Translations under genes and position numbers: made by a program
Shown here: piece by piece, positions 14,646 through 24,887 of the stretch
How the letters are laid out: the number at the start of each line of letters is the position of its first letter
Numbering within the stretch: the first letter of the stretch is position 1
The notes under the pieces: model-generated
What the model was told of the DNA's origin: nothing
Database searches by the model: none
What the model saw: the letters and a program-made list of their open reading frames with translations, nothing else
NCBI GenBank assembly: GCA_017460515.1
Contig: JAFUAY010000012.1
Coordinates: 124,001 to 188,000, forward strand
DNA from: Prevotella sp.
GTDB taxonomy: Bacteria; Bacteroidota; Bacteroidia; Bacteroidales; Bacteroidaceae
Length of the DNA: 64,000 nucleotides
Direction of reading: 5' to 3'

Positions 14646-17600
14646 TTACCAATCACTTAGGCCATATTCAAACTTGTCATACAATTTTTCAGTATTTTTC
14701 TTATTTGAATAAGCTTGTATACGCTTTAATGCTTCAGCTGCTTGAGTTTTACGCCTCTTAGTTTCAACAGCTTTTTCTTTTTTTCGGATAATATGAGAAT
14801 TTAATGCTTCCTCGAAGGTTTTTAAATCTAGGTTTCTGACATTAAGATCACTAATACTTTTTATTGGAACCTTGTGACTTATTAATATTTGTACTAAGAG
14901 TGGATAAAGAGCATCTGTTAGCTCATTTTTTTTCACCTTGTCTTTCAATGACTTTATATCCTCTCTTTCAACTTTATACCAACCACAACTATTTGCAATA
15001 TCTGAGTCACCGATAATTTTTACAAGCGCAAATAATGAACAATAGGTACAATCAGAAATCATTATTTCGAATGCGTCTTGTATGTCCAAATTTGCTTTGG
15101 AGAAGTAATCGTAATAATATTGCGGATCTGCATCATTAATAGGCTCATCAGGAACTAATCTAACCTTCAAAATTTTCGATTCGTTTGATTGGATTTCATT
15201 ATTAGTAACCATGATAGGCTTCTCTCCTTCACTAGCATCCTGCGATTCTACTATAGTCTCTTTGGTGTCGAACCTTTTGCTATCTATAGATGCAGGCTCC
15301 ACATGAGTCTGATAATTTTTCCCTGTTGTCTGAATGTCGACCGCATTTTCATCTATGCGAACTTCGTACAGACTTGATGGATTCGTATATACATTGGCGA
15401 CCTGATGAGTAGTCACAAATGTATTAGACTCAATAAAGCCTTTATTGCCGAAGATGCTCTTTTCAATGATTTCCGCATTATATACACCAACAGAGGAACA
15501 TTTACGATTAGCTATACCACAAAGCCTGTTTAGCTCAATAAGGTTGTCATAGCCGTAACTATCAGGATGTGGTAAAAGAACAAAGAGATAGTCGCGAGCA
15601 CGGCTAATAGCCACATTGATTATTTTTTGATTATTCAGCATTATTCTATCAGCAGCGACTTTGATACCTGTAGGCGGATTAAAAACTGTTATGATAATAT
15701 CACATTGGTCCCCTTGGAATCCATGAATGGTACCAACCAATACTTCCACATTTGATGGTATATCGGTTCTTTGCTCAATCATTTTGTTTATTAACTGAGC
15801 TTGCGGAGCATATGGACAGATAATACCAATTTTTACACTCTCGATAGTTTGAGATTTAGATAGATAGGCACAGGTTTCGACAGCAAAAATAGCAGAATAA
15901 ACGTGTACGTTACTGCCTTGCAGTTTTTTTGCCCCATAAATACTATCAAACTTTTCAACCCTAAATGGGATAAAAGTGACTTGATCTGCTTTTATATTTC
16001 CTGTAGAGATGTTTCTTGCATCACTGTTTTTACGGTTGTGCTTTAACTTACCATCATAGCAATATTCACTATACAGGCTACCAATCGAAGGAAGTGAGCG
16101 GTATTGAGTGTCTAGTTTCTCAACATCAAATTGTATTGGCTTGGTGACAGGATTCTCAAAATTATCCAATTCAACCATAGTGTAAATATTCTCTCCAACC
16201 CATGCCTCTTCTCTAACTATTGGAGCAATTTGCAAGGGGTCACCAGCAATGATGAATTTGGTCCCAAGTTTAAAGATTGAATAGATGATCTGTACTAAAG
16301 GTATCATTGAAGCCTCGTCAATAATAACAAAGTCCCATTCTATATCTCTCAGTAATAAGTGCATAGGCGACTGAGTAAAGCCGTCATATGGAAGTCTGGC
16401 CATAGTAGAGACAATACAACATTTATTCTTTGTATACAATTCACTACTTCTGTCAATCAGTTTACCTTCGCTTTCAATCACTTCGTCACCAGTAGCAACA
16501 AAACGGCCAAGCCAAGAAGTGTCTTCAGCATTATCAATCAGGCTTCTTGTTAATACGTCACAGGCTTTGTTTGTCGGTGTTAAAACCAAAATCCTGCAGT
16601 TTGGCCTTTCCATTTTTTGCTTGATTATGTTGGTAAGACGTGTCGTCTTGCCTGTTCCTGGAGGACCAAAAACAAAACTAAGATTATTACTCAACCCCAA
16701 TTTGAAGTTGTAATCATCGTCGTAAGGTAAATTTTCAAATTCATTCTTTAAGCGATGCATAATCTCCACAGGGCTGTTTACATCAATGACAGCTTTTGAG
16801 CATCTAGACCAGTCTATTTGGTCAATGAGATTAACATCACTAGCCTTAGCCTTGACTCGAAGCGTGAAGTCCTTCACATTAGCAACTTCAAAATCAAAAA
16901 CAATATCATCTCTATTGAAGAAAGTAAATTTCACTGAGAAACCACCCAGGTCTTCAATCCAAATGGGGATGTTTCTAGAAGGATTGCTTAACTGGTAGAT
17001 TCTCTCAGAGCCAGGTTCTTTTCTGAATTTTCCAAAAGAAATTTTTACGCCAGATCTGTTACCAGAAGGCTCTGAGGAACTACTATATTCAAGCTCCAAT
17101 AAGGTTGTAAACCATATTTTGGAATACTTTTCCAAGTCTTCAACCTGAGCCCTTTTATTTTCTTCTTCTATTCTTTTATTTGCTTCATCTGCCAATTTCT
17201 GTGTGATTTCGTTCACACGCTCATCCGTGCTCTTCTCTACTTTAGGTGAACTTTTCTTAGGTGCTTCTGTTGAAGAAGACATCTCGTCTAAGTTAGTCTT
17301 GCGTTGAGAAGAAGTAGACGAATTGTCATTATTTTGATGTTCTTCTTCATCTTGAGTATAATCTGCATGATGGAGTTTAGATGATGACTCTCGTCTGTTT
17401 TTCTCTTCAAGAGCTTCTAATGCCAGTCTAAGTTTCTCTGGTGTGTCAAGGCCCAAACTTGCAGCAGCCTTACCTAGCTCATTCTGGTATATCTGAGATC
17501 GAGAAGCTCCTAAGTCCTTTAAAGATTTTGTCTTCTTTTCAATCCCCAAAAATTTGATTAGATTGTAGTCAATTTTATACTCTGCCTTTTCGAGATCTTC

Positions 17601-20036
17601 TAGACCAATTTCACTCGGATTATATGCTCGATCGTCATCAGATATAACAATCCATGCTTTATTCAATAACTGGTTGAATAAAGATGTAGCCATTTGACCA
17701 GAATAATATGAGTAATACTGATACTTTACAGTTGTTTGTTTATACTTCTCTAGGTTGTAATATTCTGAGAGCCAATTCCAAAAAGTTTTAGAATCTTGTA
17801 TGTAATTAAATCTTTTATCCTCGAATCCGTCAATATGATAATCCTCAAAACTGCACCAAGTATATTTTTTTATACCCAAAGACTGCTGTTCCTTAGAACT
17901 TAAATAATATCTAGACTCTTTGATTATCTTGGGAAATGATGCCACACCCAATTCGGAAATAAATGAATGGAATTCTTGTACAGAGTATTTGTCAATAAAT
18001 TTCTGGTACTTTTTTATGTTTACATATTTTTTTTGCTGACCTCGAAAGTAACTTAACAACGATTCTGTATTATCATATAAATCACGAGCAAGACTCTTAC
18101 CCCCTAATGTGTTAATCAAAAGGAACTCTTCCGAGAGATCTTTAATTCTTTCCTTTCGATTCGTGGGATTGTCTATTTTGCTTATGTATTCATAGACAAT
18201 TTCCAAATCGTTGTTTAATTCGTTGTCATTAAGATGATTGCCCTCAGCATGTTTTTTGAGAACAATACTATGTATGTAATCCCAAGCATCTGGCTTTTTC
18301 AAACCGAGGTCATCAAGGAACAAGCTTGTCTCTTTCTCCTTGAGATATTCATCTGCAACAAAATTATAATCGTCAACATCGTTGGCTAAAGGGAGATAAA
18401 CATTTAATGCACCAGACTTCAGGTATGGTGGTTCCCATGTACCTTTGCTGGTAAGCAGAATTGGACTTAAACAGAACGGCGTCTCAGATAATTCCTTTTT
18501 ACTATTAGAGACACGTTTCCATAAGTTTACCTGTTCGTTCCTAAGGTGAGTATATAATCTTTTGGCCCATTTATAGCCATACTCCTCCATAAATTCAGAT
18601 GTAATACTGTTGGCTAGGTTTTTGCCATCGAACACCTGAACATCAAGTTCGTCCAGAATTTCTTCTACATAATTCTGACTATACATTCTTTGAGTATCTT
18701 CTCTAAGGAAGTTATATTCTACCTCTTCTTCGGCCTCATCATAATAGTCTTCATCTTCCTCGTCATACTCTTCATGAAGAAGTTCTCTAAGCTGCTTGTC
18801 GCTTATAATATGCATCATAGAAATTGGACGGCATATCATTGCACCTGCAGGGAATATGTATCTATTGCCTCGTCCCAATAGCAGTTCTTCATCCTGGATT
18901 ATACTTATATAAGCATCTCTAAAAGTGTCGTCTGTATAAGGATAATGTGAATGATCCTTTGGGGGGATGAAATTGAATATATTTTCATTTATCAGCAACT
19001 CTCCGTGCTTTTTTCCATAATCACGCAGGTAGACCAAAGCCTTTGCAGCAAGGTTTGCCAGATTCTTCTTTAAAAATGTATTATGCTTATCATCTTTGAG
19101 TTGTTGGCGACTGTCAACCAGCAAGAATGGAGCATGAACAACACAATGCAATTTGAAACGCTCTGCAGTCGGGAAAAAACAAAACACTTTTCCTGTAATA
19201 CCATCATCTAGTTCACCATTTTGTTTGAGGAAGTAACCGACCGATATAAATTGCTTGATACTTTTATTCTCTTCATTCGTCACTTCAATTTCTCTGGTAA
19301 ACATATGAATCTTCTGTTTCTGTCCATTATTAAGGACAGATAAAAGCTCATGTTTTACTTTATCATATTGTAATTCGTCAAGAACTTTCTTCTCATACAA
19401 TATGGTCTCTTCGCTAGGTATTTCAATGATGACTTTCTTTAAATGGCGAAGAAATAGAATAGGATTGTCCAAATGCTTTAGCCTTTCTGTTATTTCTTTA
19501 TAAGCAGAGGCTGGTGAAACAAATGGAAATTCAAATACTGTTTCCCCTTTGTTACGTCCATGAAAATCATTTTCGAGTGCTGTTGGAACGATATAGTTTT
19601 CTATTTTGAACCAAAAAATGTCATCATAGATATGTGGCTCAGTAGTATATTGAAATACGGCCTTAAATCCAACACCGAATTTACCAATCGTATTACCGTC
19701 CTTTTCATTTTTAGTGGAATTACCTACTCCCGTAATAGCGTTAATATGTCCTTTTTTAGTAATATCATTTACTGGAGTAATCGTAAAATGGATTTTGCCA
19801 TTGTGACGAAATACTACTTTATCCCTTTGAAGTTGGAAAATAGCTTCTGAAGCTTGTGCATCGTCAGCATTTTGAAGAAGTTCATATACAAAATGAGCCT
19901 TTTCCTTGTATTTATCTACAACTCCTGACCATATTCCTTTATAGTCCGGCTTGTTAAATGTCCTAGCATCTAATTCGCGCTCATTATGTAATGCTTCGAA
20001 CAGCGCTATGTCAGTTTTAGATAAGTTTGAATTCAT
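14646..20036 (-). CDS. Giant defence-type protein: sacsin/HSP90-like GHKL ATPase fused to UPF1-like SF1 helicase
   Basis: The 1796-residue protein starts with a GHKL ATPase of the sacsin type: N-box HFVYELLQNADDAQ (about 49-62), GVGNST (103-108) and GKFGVGFKAVFQYT (118-131). A long middle region contains an acidic patch near residue 425 and a Ser/Glu-rich linker near 890-950. A superfamily 1 helicase follows: Walker A FGPPGTGKTTRL (G1124-K1130 within it), Walker B IIDEAS (1240-1243), GTIHGFQGDQCDII (near 1434) and NVAISRARDYLFVLLP (near 1473). About 300 C-terminal residues are unrecognised; no nuclease motif is obvious. The gene is visibly AT-richer than its neighbours, suggesting transfer. 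It lies 132 bases downstream of the RecQ/UvrD gene on the same strand. A role in phage or plasmid defence is inferred from domain type and company. Confidence 0.85.
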   Translation of the reverse strand: MNSNLSKTDIALFEALHNERELDARTFNKPDYKGIWSGVVDKYKEKAHFVYELLQNADDAQASEAIFQLQRDKVVFRHNGKIHFTITPVNDITKKGHINAITGVGNSTKNEKDGNTIGKFGVGFKAVFQYTTEPHIYDDIFWFKIENYIVPTALENDFHGRNKGETVFEFPFVSPASAYKEITERLKHLDNPILFLRHLKKVIIEIPSEETILYEKKVLDELQYDKVKHELLSVLNNGQKQKIHMFTREIEVTNEENKSIKQFISVGYFLKQNGELDDGITGKVFCFFPTAERFKLHCVVHAPFLLVDSRQQLKDDKHNTFLKKNLANLAAKALVYLRDYGKKHGELLINENIFNFIPPKDHSHYPYTDDTFRDAYISIIQDEELLLGRGNRYIFPAGAMICRPISMMHIISDKQLRELLHEEYDEEDEDYYDEAEEEVEYNFLREDTQRMYSQNYVEEILDELDVQVFDGKNLANSITSEFMEEYGYKWAKRLYTHLRNEQVNLWKRVSNSKKELSETPFCLSPILLTSKGTWEPPYLKSGALNVYLPLANDVDDYNFVADEYLKEKETSLFLDDLGLKKPDAWDYIHSIVLKKHAEGNHLNDNELNNDLEIVYEYISKIDNPTNRKERIKDLSEEFLLINTLGGKSLARDLYDNTESLLSYFRGQQKKYVNIKKYQKFIDKYSVQEFHSFISELGVASFPKIIKESRYYLSSKEQQSLGIKKYTWCSFEDYHIDGFEDKRFNYIQDSKTFWNWLSEYYNLEKYKQTTVKYQYYSYYSGQMATSLFNQLLNKAWIVISDDDRAYNPSEIGLEDLEKAEYKIDYNLIKFLGIEKKTKSLKDLGASRSQIYQNELGKAAASLGLDTPEKLRLALEALEEKNRRESSSKLHHADYTQDEEEHQNNDNSSTSSQRKTNLDEMSSSTEAPKKSSPKVEKSTDERVNEITQKLADEANKRIEEENKRAQVEDLEKYSKIWFTTLLELEYSSSSEPSGNRSGVKISFGKFRKEPGSERIYQLSNPSRNIPIWIEDLGGFSVKFTFFNRDDIVFDFEVANVKDFTLRVKAKASDVNLIDQIDWSRCSKAVIDVNSPVEIMHRLKNEFENLPYDDDYNFKLGLSNNLSFVFGPPGTGKTTRLTNIIKQKMERPNCRILVLTPTNKACDVLTRSLIDNAEDTSWLGRFVATGDEVIESEGKLIDRSSELYTKNKCCIVSTMARLPYDGFTQSPMHLLLRDIEWDFVIIDEASMIPLVQIIYSIFKLGTKFIIAGDPLQIAPIVREEAWVGENIYTMVELDNFENPVTKPIQFDVEKLDTQYRSLPSIGSLYSEYCYDGKLKHNRKNSDARNISTGNIKADQVTFIPFRVEKFDSIYGAKKLQGSNVHVYSAIFAVETCAYLSKSQTIESVKIGIICPYAPQAQLINKMIEQRTDIPSNVEVLVGTIHGFQGDQCDIIITVFNPPTGIKVAADRIMLNNQKIINVAISRARDYLFVLLPHPDSYGYDNLIELNRLCGIANRKCSSVGVYNAEIIEKSIFGNKGFIESNTFVTTHQVANVYTNPSSLYEVRIDENAVDIQTTGKNYQTHVEPASIDSKRFDTKETIVESQDASEGEKPIMVTNNEIQSNESKILKVRLVPDEPINDADPQYYYDYFSKANLDIQDAFEIMISDCTYCSLFALVKIIGDSDIANSCGWYKVEREDIKSLKDKVKKNELTDALYPLLVQILISHKVPIKSISDLNVRNLDLKTFEEALNSHIIRKKEKAVETKRRKTQAAEALKRIQAYSNKKNTEKLYDKFEYGLSDW

Positions 20037-20050
20037 ATTCCTATTGGTAT

Positions 20051-20096
20051 ATTTCTATAATATGAAAGCGAGAATAAATTTCTTAGATTATGAAAG
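20051..20096 (-). promoter_or_regulatory. Paired direct repeats upstream of the GHKL/helicase gene
   Basis: Two near-identical 18-19 base sequences, ATTTCTATAATATGAAAG (20051-20068) and ATTTCTTAGATTATGAAAG (20078-20096), lie 15-60 bases before the ATG at 20036. Their 27-base periodicity and position suit an operator for a regulator. This is inference. Confidence 0.45.
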
Positions 20097-20168
20097 TGGG
20101 TTATAATACCTTTTGTTAACTACTCTTTCTCTCATTACTTTGATATCTCTTTACAATTCAATTAGTAT

Positions 20169-23100
20169 TTAAGTTGTCATAGAACATGATAATTCTTGGT
20201 CAATTCTTTTTAGTGCGATATTCACCAGACAAACGGCGTATTCTGTTTCAGAGTCCTGAGGTCTCCAAGCCAGAGTGTAACTAACCTTGGCACTTGTCAC
20301 TTCATAGCCCTTATCAGTCCACGCTTTCAGTTTGTCTTTTCCCAATGCAGATAGTGCAATTATGTTGATTCCTTGGTTATTAAGCAAGTAACCATCTTGG
20401 TATTGTAGGCAATCCCCACTTCTAAGACGAAGCACTAATTCTTTGCGCCCCTTGAAGAAATTAAGAATAACGTCATGCATGTTTAGCGCAATGGATATTG
20501 ACGAATACTCAACAGGAGGATTAGTAACGAGAAATAAATTTTGCTTTGCACGAGTTAGACCTACGTAATAGGCTCGCATGTCATTGACATCTCTCCCGTC
20601 TGGAATAGTCGACATGAGATATACAGTATCGAACTCACGTCCCTTTGCTTTATGTATAGTACTTACAAATACAGATTTGTCATCTGTTGCGATGAAATCT
20701 TCAATGTTCGACTCAAAGATGTATTCTCGTAAATCACTTTGATAATAAACTTGTCGTGTAGCTTCAAAATCCGCAAAGAAATGTTTCATGACATTCCGAC
20801 AAGTACTTGATGCATATGTTTCAAGTGTGCGTTGTTTCGCTTCCTGCCACCTTTCTTTTGATATTGATATTTCGTTCCTACCAAGTTGCTTGAGGAAATA
20901 ACGGACTTCTGCAAGGTTCCCAAAGCGGAATCCTCCCATAGATTGAGCAATAGTAGCATGCAAGCCTCTTTGTTCCAGTTCATATGCTACTTGCATGGTC
21001 TCTTCATTGGTGCGAGTTAGAATAGCTGTTTTTCCATTAACCTTTATTTCTGCATCAAGAAGTGATTTTAACGTCATCACCTTACCATTTTCTCCTGTAA
21101 CAGATTGAATGGGATTGTGTTTCATGCGACCTGGTATGCGCTGCACAAAGCGATTAGCACAGTCAACCACAGATTTAGAAGAACGATAGTTGTCTGTCAT
21201 CTCATACAACTTGGCCCCCTCTTCACTAACAATCGATTGCATATATTTGGAATCGGAGCCACGGAAAGCATAGATGTTTTGGTCATCATCGCCAACAGCA
21301 ATGACTCGCATCTCTTCATTTTGATGCATTAGAGCCTGAACCAGGCGGAAGTCGTCAGCACCCATATCCTGTGCCTCATCAATAACTAGTACGCTTTTAG
21401 CTATCTTCGACTGTTCTACCTCACCATTTTCAATCATCTCTGCGGCTCGACTTACCACATCTTTCGCCTCATCCAAGTTGCCCTGTTTGCCTATCAGGTC
21501 AAAACTGTAGGAATGGAAGGTTTTGATTTCCACATAGTGTGCAGCATTGCCAACCAAATCAATGAGTCGCTTCTTGAATTCTGTAGCAGCTGCCCTTGAA
21601 AAAGTAAGCATCAGCAACTGTTCATGCTTCACGTCTTCTAACAGCAATAGGGAGGCGAGCTTGTGGACCAATACTCGTGTCTTACCGCTGCCAGGCCCTG
21701 CTGCCACCACGATATATTTCGACTCTTTATCGTCAATAATCTCACATTGACGATTAGATAGTTCACCAAAGAGTTTGTTGTATTTGGCTGGTGTGATGTT
21801 TTGGTCAATCTGCGCACGTCGTTCTTCCTTGAAATACTGATTGATGAACTTACGGAAGTCGAGTGTGAAGTAGTCGTTCACAAAACGAAGTGCAGCATCA
21901 TAGTCGCGAACCATCAGGTTGGCATATTCGCCTACAATATGAATTTGGCGTATGCGTTGCTTGTAGAATTCATCCAACAGACGATACTGTTCCTTGCCAT
22001 ATCTTGTACGACGGTCAGCTATACGACCTATCTGCATGGTGTTATAGATGACGATGAACCCGCCTTCAATCTTCATCAGTTCTGTCTTAGTGAGATAAAG
22101 CAGCGCTTCCTCAATGTCAGCAATTGTAGGCTTTTCCTGATTGGCAAACATTGTCTCCTGCTGACTGGCAATGAACTGTTGGAGTATTTCGACAATTGAA
22201 AAGTTCACAAGCGTCATGTCTTTACTTGGATCTCGACTGATATTGAGCGTATCCACAATAAAACGGCAAATATCCACACGTCGTTCAAATCGAGCCTTTG
22301 TAACTTCATGAGAAGCTTGCAGTCGAACACTCACACTCTCGCTGAAACTATGTTCCTGTTTGTGAATATAGCCTTTCAACGAAAGGAAATGAAGTAACGT
22401 TCTTAGACGCTTGATGTTTGAGTATGAAAGACCTGCTTTTTGAGCCTCCTCGTTCAGTTCTTTATAGTTGATTCTTTGTGACTCCTCGCCCAACCTCTGC
22501 AAAAGGAAATGTTCTAACTTTAAGATGACATCAAGATTGCGTTGAGATGTGCTCTTGGATATCCAGGCTTGCATATCTCGACTATCTGCCAACAAACCAT
22601 CTTGTCTCATCAGGTTAATGTTCCTGATAACAGTTGCCTTGTTCATTCCAAGGATGTCTGCTAGATAATCAACACGGCTCTCAGCCTCAGCCCCTCGACC
22701 TTCTGCTGTAGCTCGTGCACTAATGAGTGACTTGATGATACGAGCTGCTTCCTCGCGAGATTGTTCATCAAAGAGTGGTGATGCTGTCAGTTTCCGACGA
22801 GCCTCATCCATGTTCTTCACGGCAATGCCAGTAGCAAAAACATGGGGAGAGTTGCTGCCTCGTTGTATGAATCCTGCATCTTCCAATGCGGCAATGGCGG
22901 CCTTTACACGAGTTTCTATATCTTCTACATCTTCACCCCATCCTGCCTGACGCGCAATGTCCAATGGCGAACAACTCACTTTCTCTCGTTTTGCCGTTAG
23001 GTCCTTGATAGCTTTCCAGACTTGCTGAATCTCGCTAATACTAAGCTTCGTTTGATTTAGGAGTATGAAATGCTTATCGAGGTCACTATCGGCATACAAC

Positions 23101-24887
23101 ACATAACATTCTGCCTGCATCTCTGGGTCACGTCCAGCACGACCAGCTTCCTGTACATAGTTCTCCAATGAGTCGCTGATGTTATAGTGTACGACAAGCC
23201 CTACGTCTTTCTTGTCAACTCCCATGCCAAACGCGGAAGTCGCCACAATCACCTGTGCCTCGCCACTCATAAATGCATTTTGGTTCTTCACCTTCTCGGC
23301 TGCCTCCATCTTACCATTAAACGGCAAGGCTCGTATGCCATCGCTAACCAAATGCTGTGCTAACTCACGTGTACGTCGAGTGCGTGAAACATAGACAATT
23401 GAAGGACAGTTATGTCCAAGTATCAGCGAACGCAGCAGGTTGTATTTCTCATCAGGAGTATCTGCATGGAGAACAGAATAACGTAGATTCTTTCTTTCAG
23501 CATTGGCAGCAAAAACCTTTAATTCTAAACCAAGCTTCGCCCTGAAGTAGTCACAGATATCGCTGATAACCTTTTGCTTGGCTGTTGCTGTAAAACACGA
23601 TACAGCAATGGGCTTCTCCAGATGCTTTTTTTCTTGTAACTCACGAATGAAGTCTCCAATATATAGATAATCCACACGGAAATCGTGTCCCCAAGCGGAG
23701 AAGCAATGTGCCTCGTCAATCACAAAACGCACCACATGTCTGCCTAGCAACAGTCGCTCAATAGTCTTACTCCGCAACATCTCTGGTGCAATGTAAAGTA
23801 TATTTGCCGTACCCTCTGCTACCTGTTGGATGGCCGTAGAGCGTTCGATGGGATCAAGCAGACCATTGATGGTTACTGCTTCACTGATACCTCGTGCTGC
23901 TAAGTTGTCTACTTGGTCTTTCATGAGCGACTGCAAAGGCGAAATAACCACTGTCAAACCATGAGTATTCCGTCCCGCCATTAATGCCGGCAGTTGAAAG
24001 GTGAGGCTCTTACCGCCACCTGTTGGGAATATGGTCAGCAAGGATTCACCACGTATAGCAGATTCCACTGCCTGTTGCTGCATAGGAACACCATCAAAGG
24101 TACGGAACTCATCATAACCGAAGAATTCCTTCAGGCCACTATGTGCATCTAATCGACTATGACAATAATCACAATCGCCGCATGAAGTGTTACACAGCAG
24201 GTTCATCACATTGACTACCTGAGGATAGTTTCGTATTACCCAAGCTGGTGTGATTGAGAAAATATCGTCAGCCCCAATCACAGCCAAGCAATATGCCAAC
24301 TCTATTGGGTATTGTCTGACCAATGTGTCGAAGTCCGAATGGCAGCATACTTTTCCTTCAAACTCCTTTAGAATCAATTGTGTCCAATTGGGTTGAGTTC
24401 CTAAAAGTCTGCCCAATATAGACTGTTGAAAAGTTGAGGAACACCCAACATATCTAAAAAATCCTTTGAATTGGTCTGTTTCATGCAATAGCTGATAGTA
24501 GATTTCCTGTCTGTCATTAGACAATTGATTCCAAGCTGCAATCTCGTCATTTAGCAAGTCACGTGCCTTCATGGAGTCATTCACAGGATTATTCAGTTCA
24601 TCCACCTGCAACTTATCATCCTTTACCAAATGGTGGTAAGGTCGTTTGGGAAATAATAACGGCGAAAGGAGCAACGTGTCAATAATCGTATAATTACCTC
24701 TCAAAGCTGTATATTTCAGGTCGTGATTGATGATATTATGACCACAAACCGTATCGCATTTTGACACAAAGGCATCAAAGTCGGCTTTAGAATGAGAGTG
24801 CAAAACTGCACCATCTTCCCTGACCGCTCCATAATCCGCCACCTTCTTCGTTTGCGGATTTACCTCCGTATCAATAAATGCTATCAT
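20169..24887 (-). CDS. DEDD exonuclease-RecQ helicase-UvrD helicase fusion
   Basis: The 1572-residue protein joins three DNA-processing modules. Residues 1-130 resemble a DnaQ-like 3'-5' exonuclease (FIDTEV, then GHNIINHD, then KARDLL). A Cys cluster CNTSCGDCDYC (near 230) precedes a RecQ helicase with FPTGGGKSLTFQL (near 286), IDEAHCFSAWGHDFR (near 389), and ATSAFGMGVDKKDV with VQEAGRAGRD. Its winged-helix-like region leads to a UvrD/PcrA helicase with AGPGSGKTRVLVHK (near 1063), IDEAQDMGADD (near 1168), GDDDQNIYAFRGS, and TIHKAKGREFD with YVGLTRAKQNL. It follows the TA locus and precedes the GHKL/helicase gene on the same strand. RecQ-UvrD giants are known in Bacteroidota; a defence or recombination role is inferred. 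Confidence 0.88.
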   Translation of the reverse strand: MIAFIDTEVNPQTKKVADYGAVREDGAVLHSHSKADFDAFVSKCDTVCGHNIINHDLKYTALRGNYTIIDTLLLSPLLFPKRPYHHLVKDDKLQVDELNNPVNDSMKARDLLNDEIAAWNQLSNDRQEIYYQLLHETDQFKGFFRYVGCSSTFQQSILGRLLGTQPNWTQLILKEFEGKVCCHSDFDTLVRQYPIELAYCLAVIGADDIFSITPAWVIRNYPQVVNVMNLLCNTSCGDCDYCHSRLDAHSGLKEFFGYDEFRTFDGVPMQQQAVESAIRGESLLTIFPTGGGKSLTFQLPALMAGRNTHGLTVVISPLQSLMKDQVDNLAARGISEAVTINGLLDPIERSTAIQQVAEGTANILYIAPEMLRSKTIERLLLGRHVVRFVIDEAHCFSAWGHDFRVDYLYIGDFIRELQEKKHLEKPIAVSCFTATAKQKVISDICDYFRAKLGLELKVFAANAERKNLRYSVLHADTPDEKYNLLRSLILGHNCPSIVYVSRTRRTRELAQHLVSDGIRALPFNGKMEAAEKVKNQNAFMSGEAQVIVATSAFGMGVDKKDVGLVVHYNISDSLENYVQEAGRAGRDPEMQAECYVLYADSDLDKHFILLNQTKLSISEIQQVWKAIKDLTAKREKVSCSPLDIARQAGWGEDVEDIETRVKAAIAALEDAGFIQRGSNSPHVFATGIAVKNMDEARRKLTASPLFDEQSREEAARIIKSLISARATAEGRGAEAESRVDYLADILGMNKATVIRNINLMRQDGLLADSRDMQAWISKSTSQRNLDVILKLEHFLLQRLGEESQRINYKELNEEAQKAGLSYSNIKRLRTLLHFLSLKGYIHKQEHSFSESVSVRLQASHEVTKARFERRVDICRFIVDTLNISRDPSKDMTLVNFSIVEILQQFIASQQETMFANQEKPTIADIEEALLYLTKTELMKIEGGFIVIYNTMQIGRIADRRTRYGKEQYRLLDEFYKQRIRQIHIVGEYANLMVRDYDAALRFVNDYFTLDFRKFINQYFKEERRAQIDQNITPAKYNKLFGELSNRQCEIIDDKESKYIVVAAGPGSGKTRVLVHKLASLLLLEDVKHEQLLMLTFSRAAATEFKKRLIDLVGNAAHYVEIKTFHSYSFDLIGKQGNLDEAKDVVSRAAEMIENGEVEQSKIAKSVLVIDEAQDMGADDFRLVQALMHQNEEMRVIAVGDDDQNIYAFRGSDSKYMQSIVSEEGAKLYEMTDNYRSSKSVVDCANRFVQRIPGRMKHNPIQSVTGENGKVMTLKSLLDAEIKVNGKTAILTRTNEETMQVAYELEQRGLHATIAQSMGGFRFGNLAEVRYFLKQLGRNEISISKERWQEAKQRTLETYASSTCRNVMKHFFADFEATRQVYYQSDLREYIFESNIEDFIATDDKSVFVSTIHKAKGREFDTVYLMSTIPDGRDVNDMRAYYVGLTRAKQNLFLVTNPPVEYSSISIALNMHDVILNFFKGRKELVLRLRSGDCLQYQDGYLLNNQGINIIALSALGKDKLKAWTDKGYEVTSAKVSYTLAWRPQDSETEYAVCLVNIALKRIDQELSCSMTT

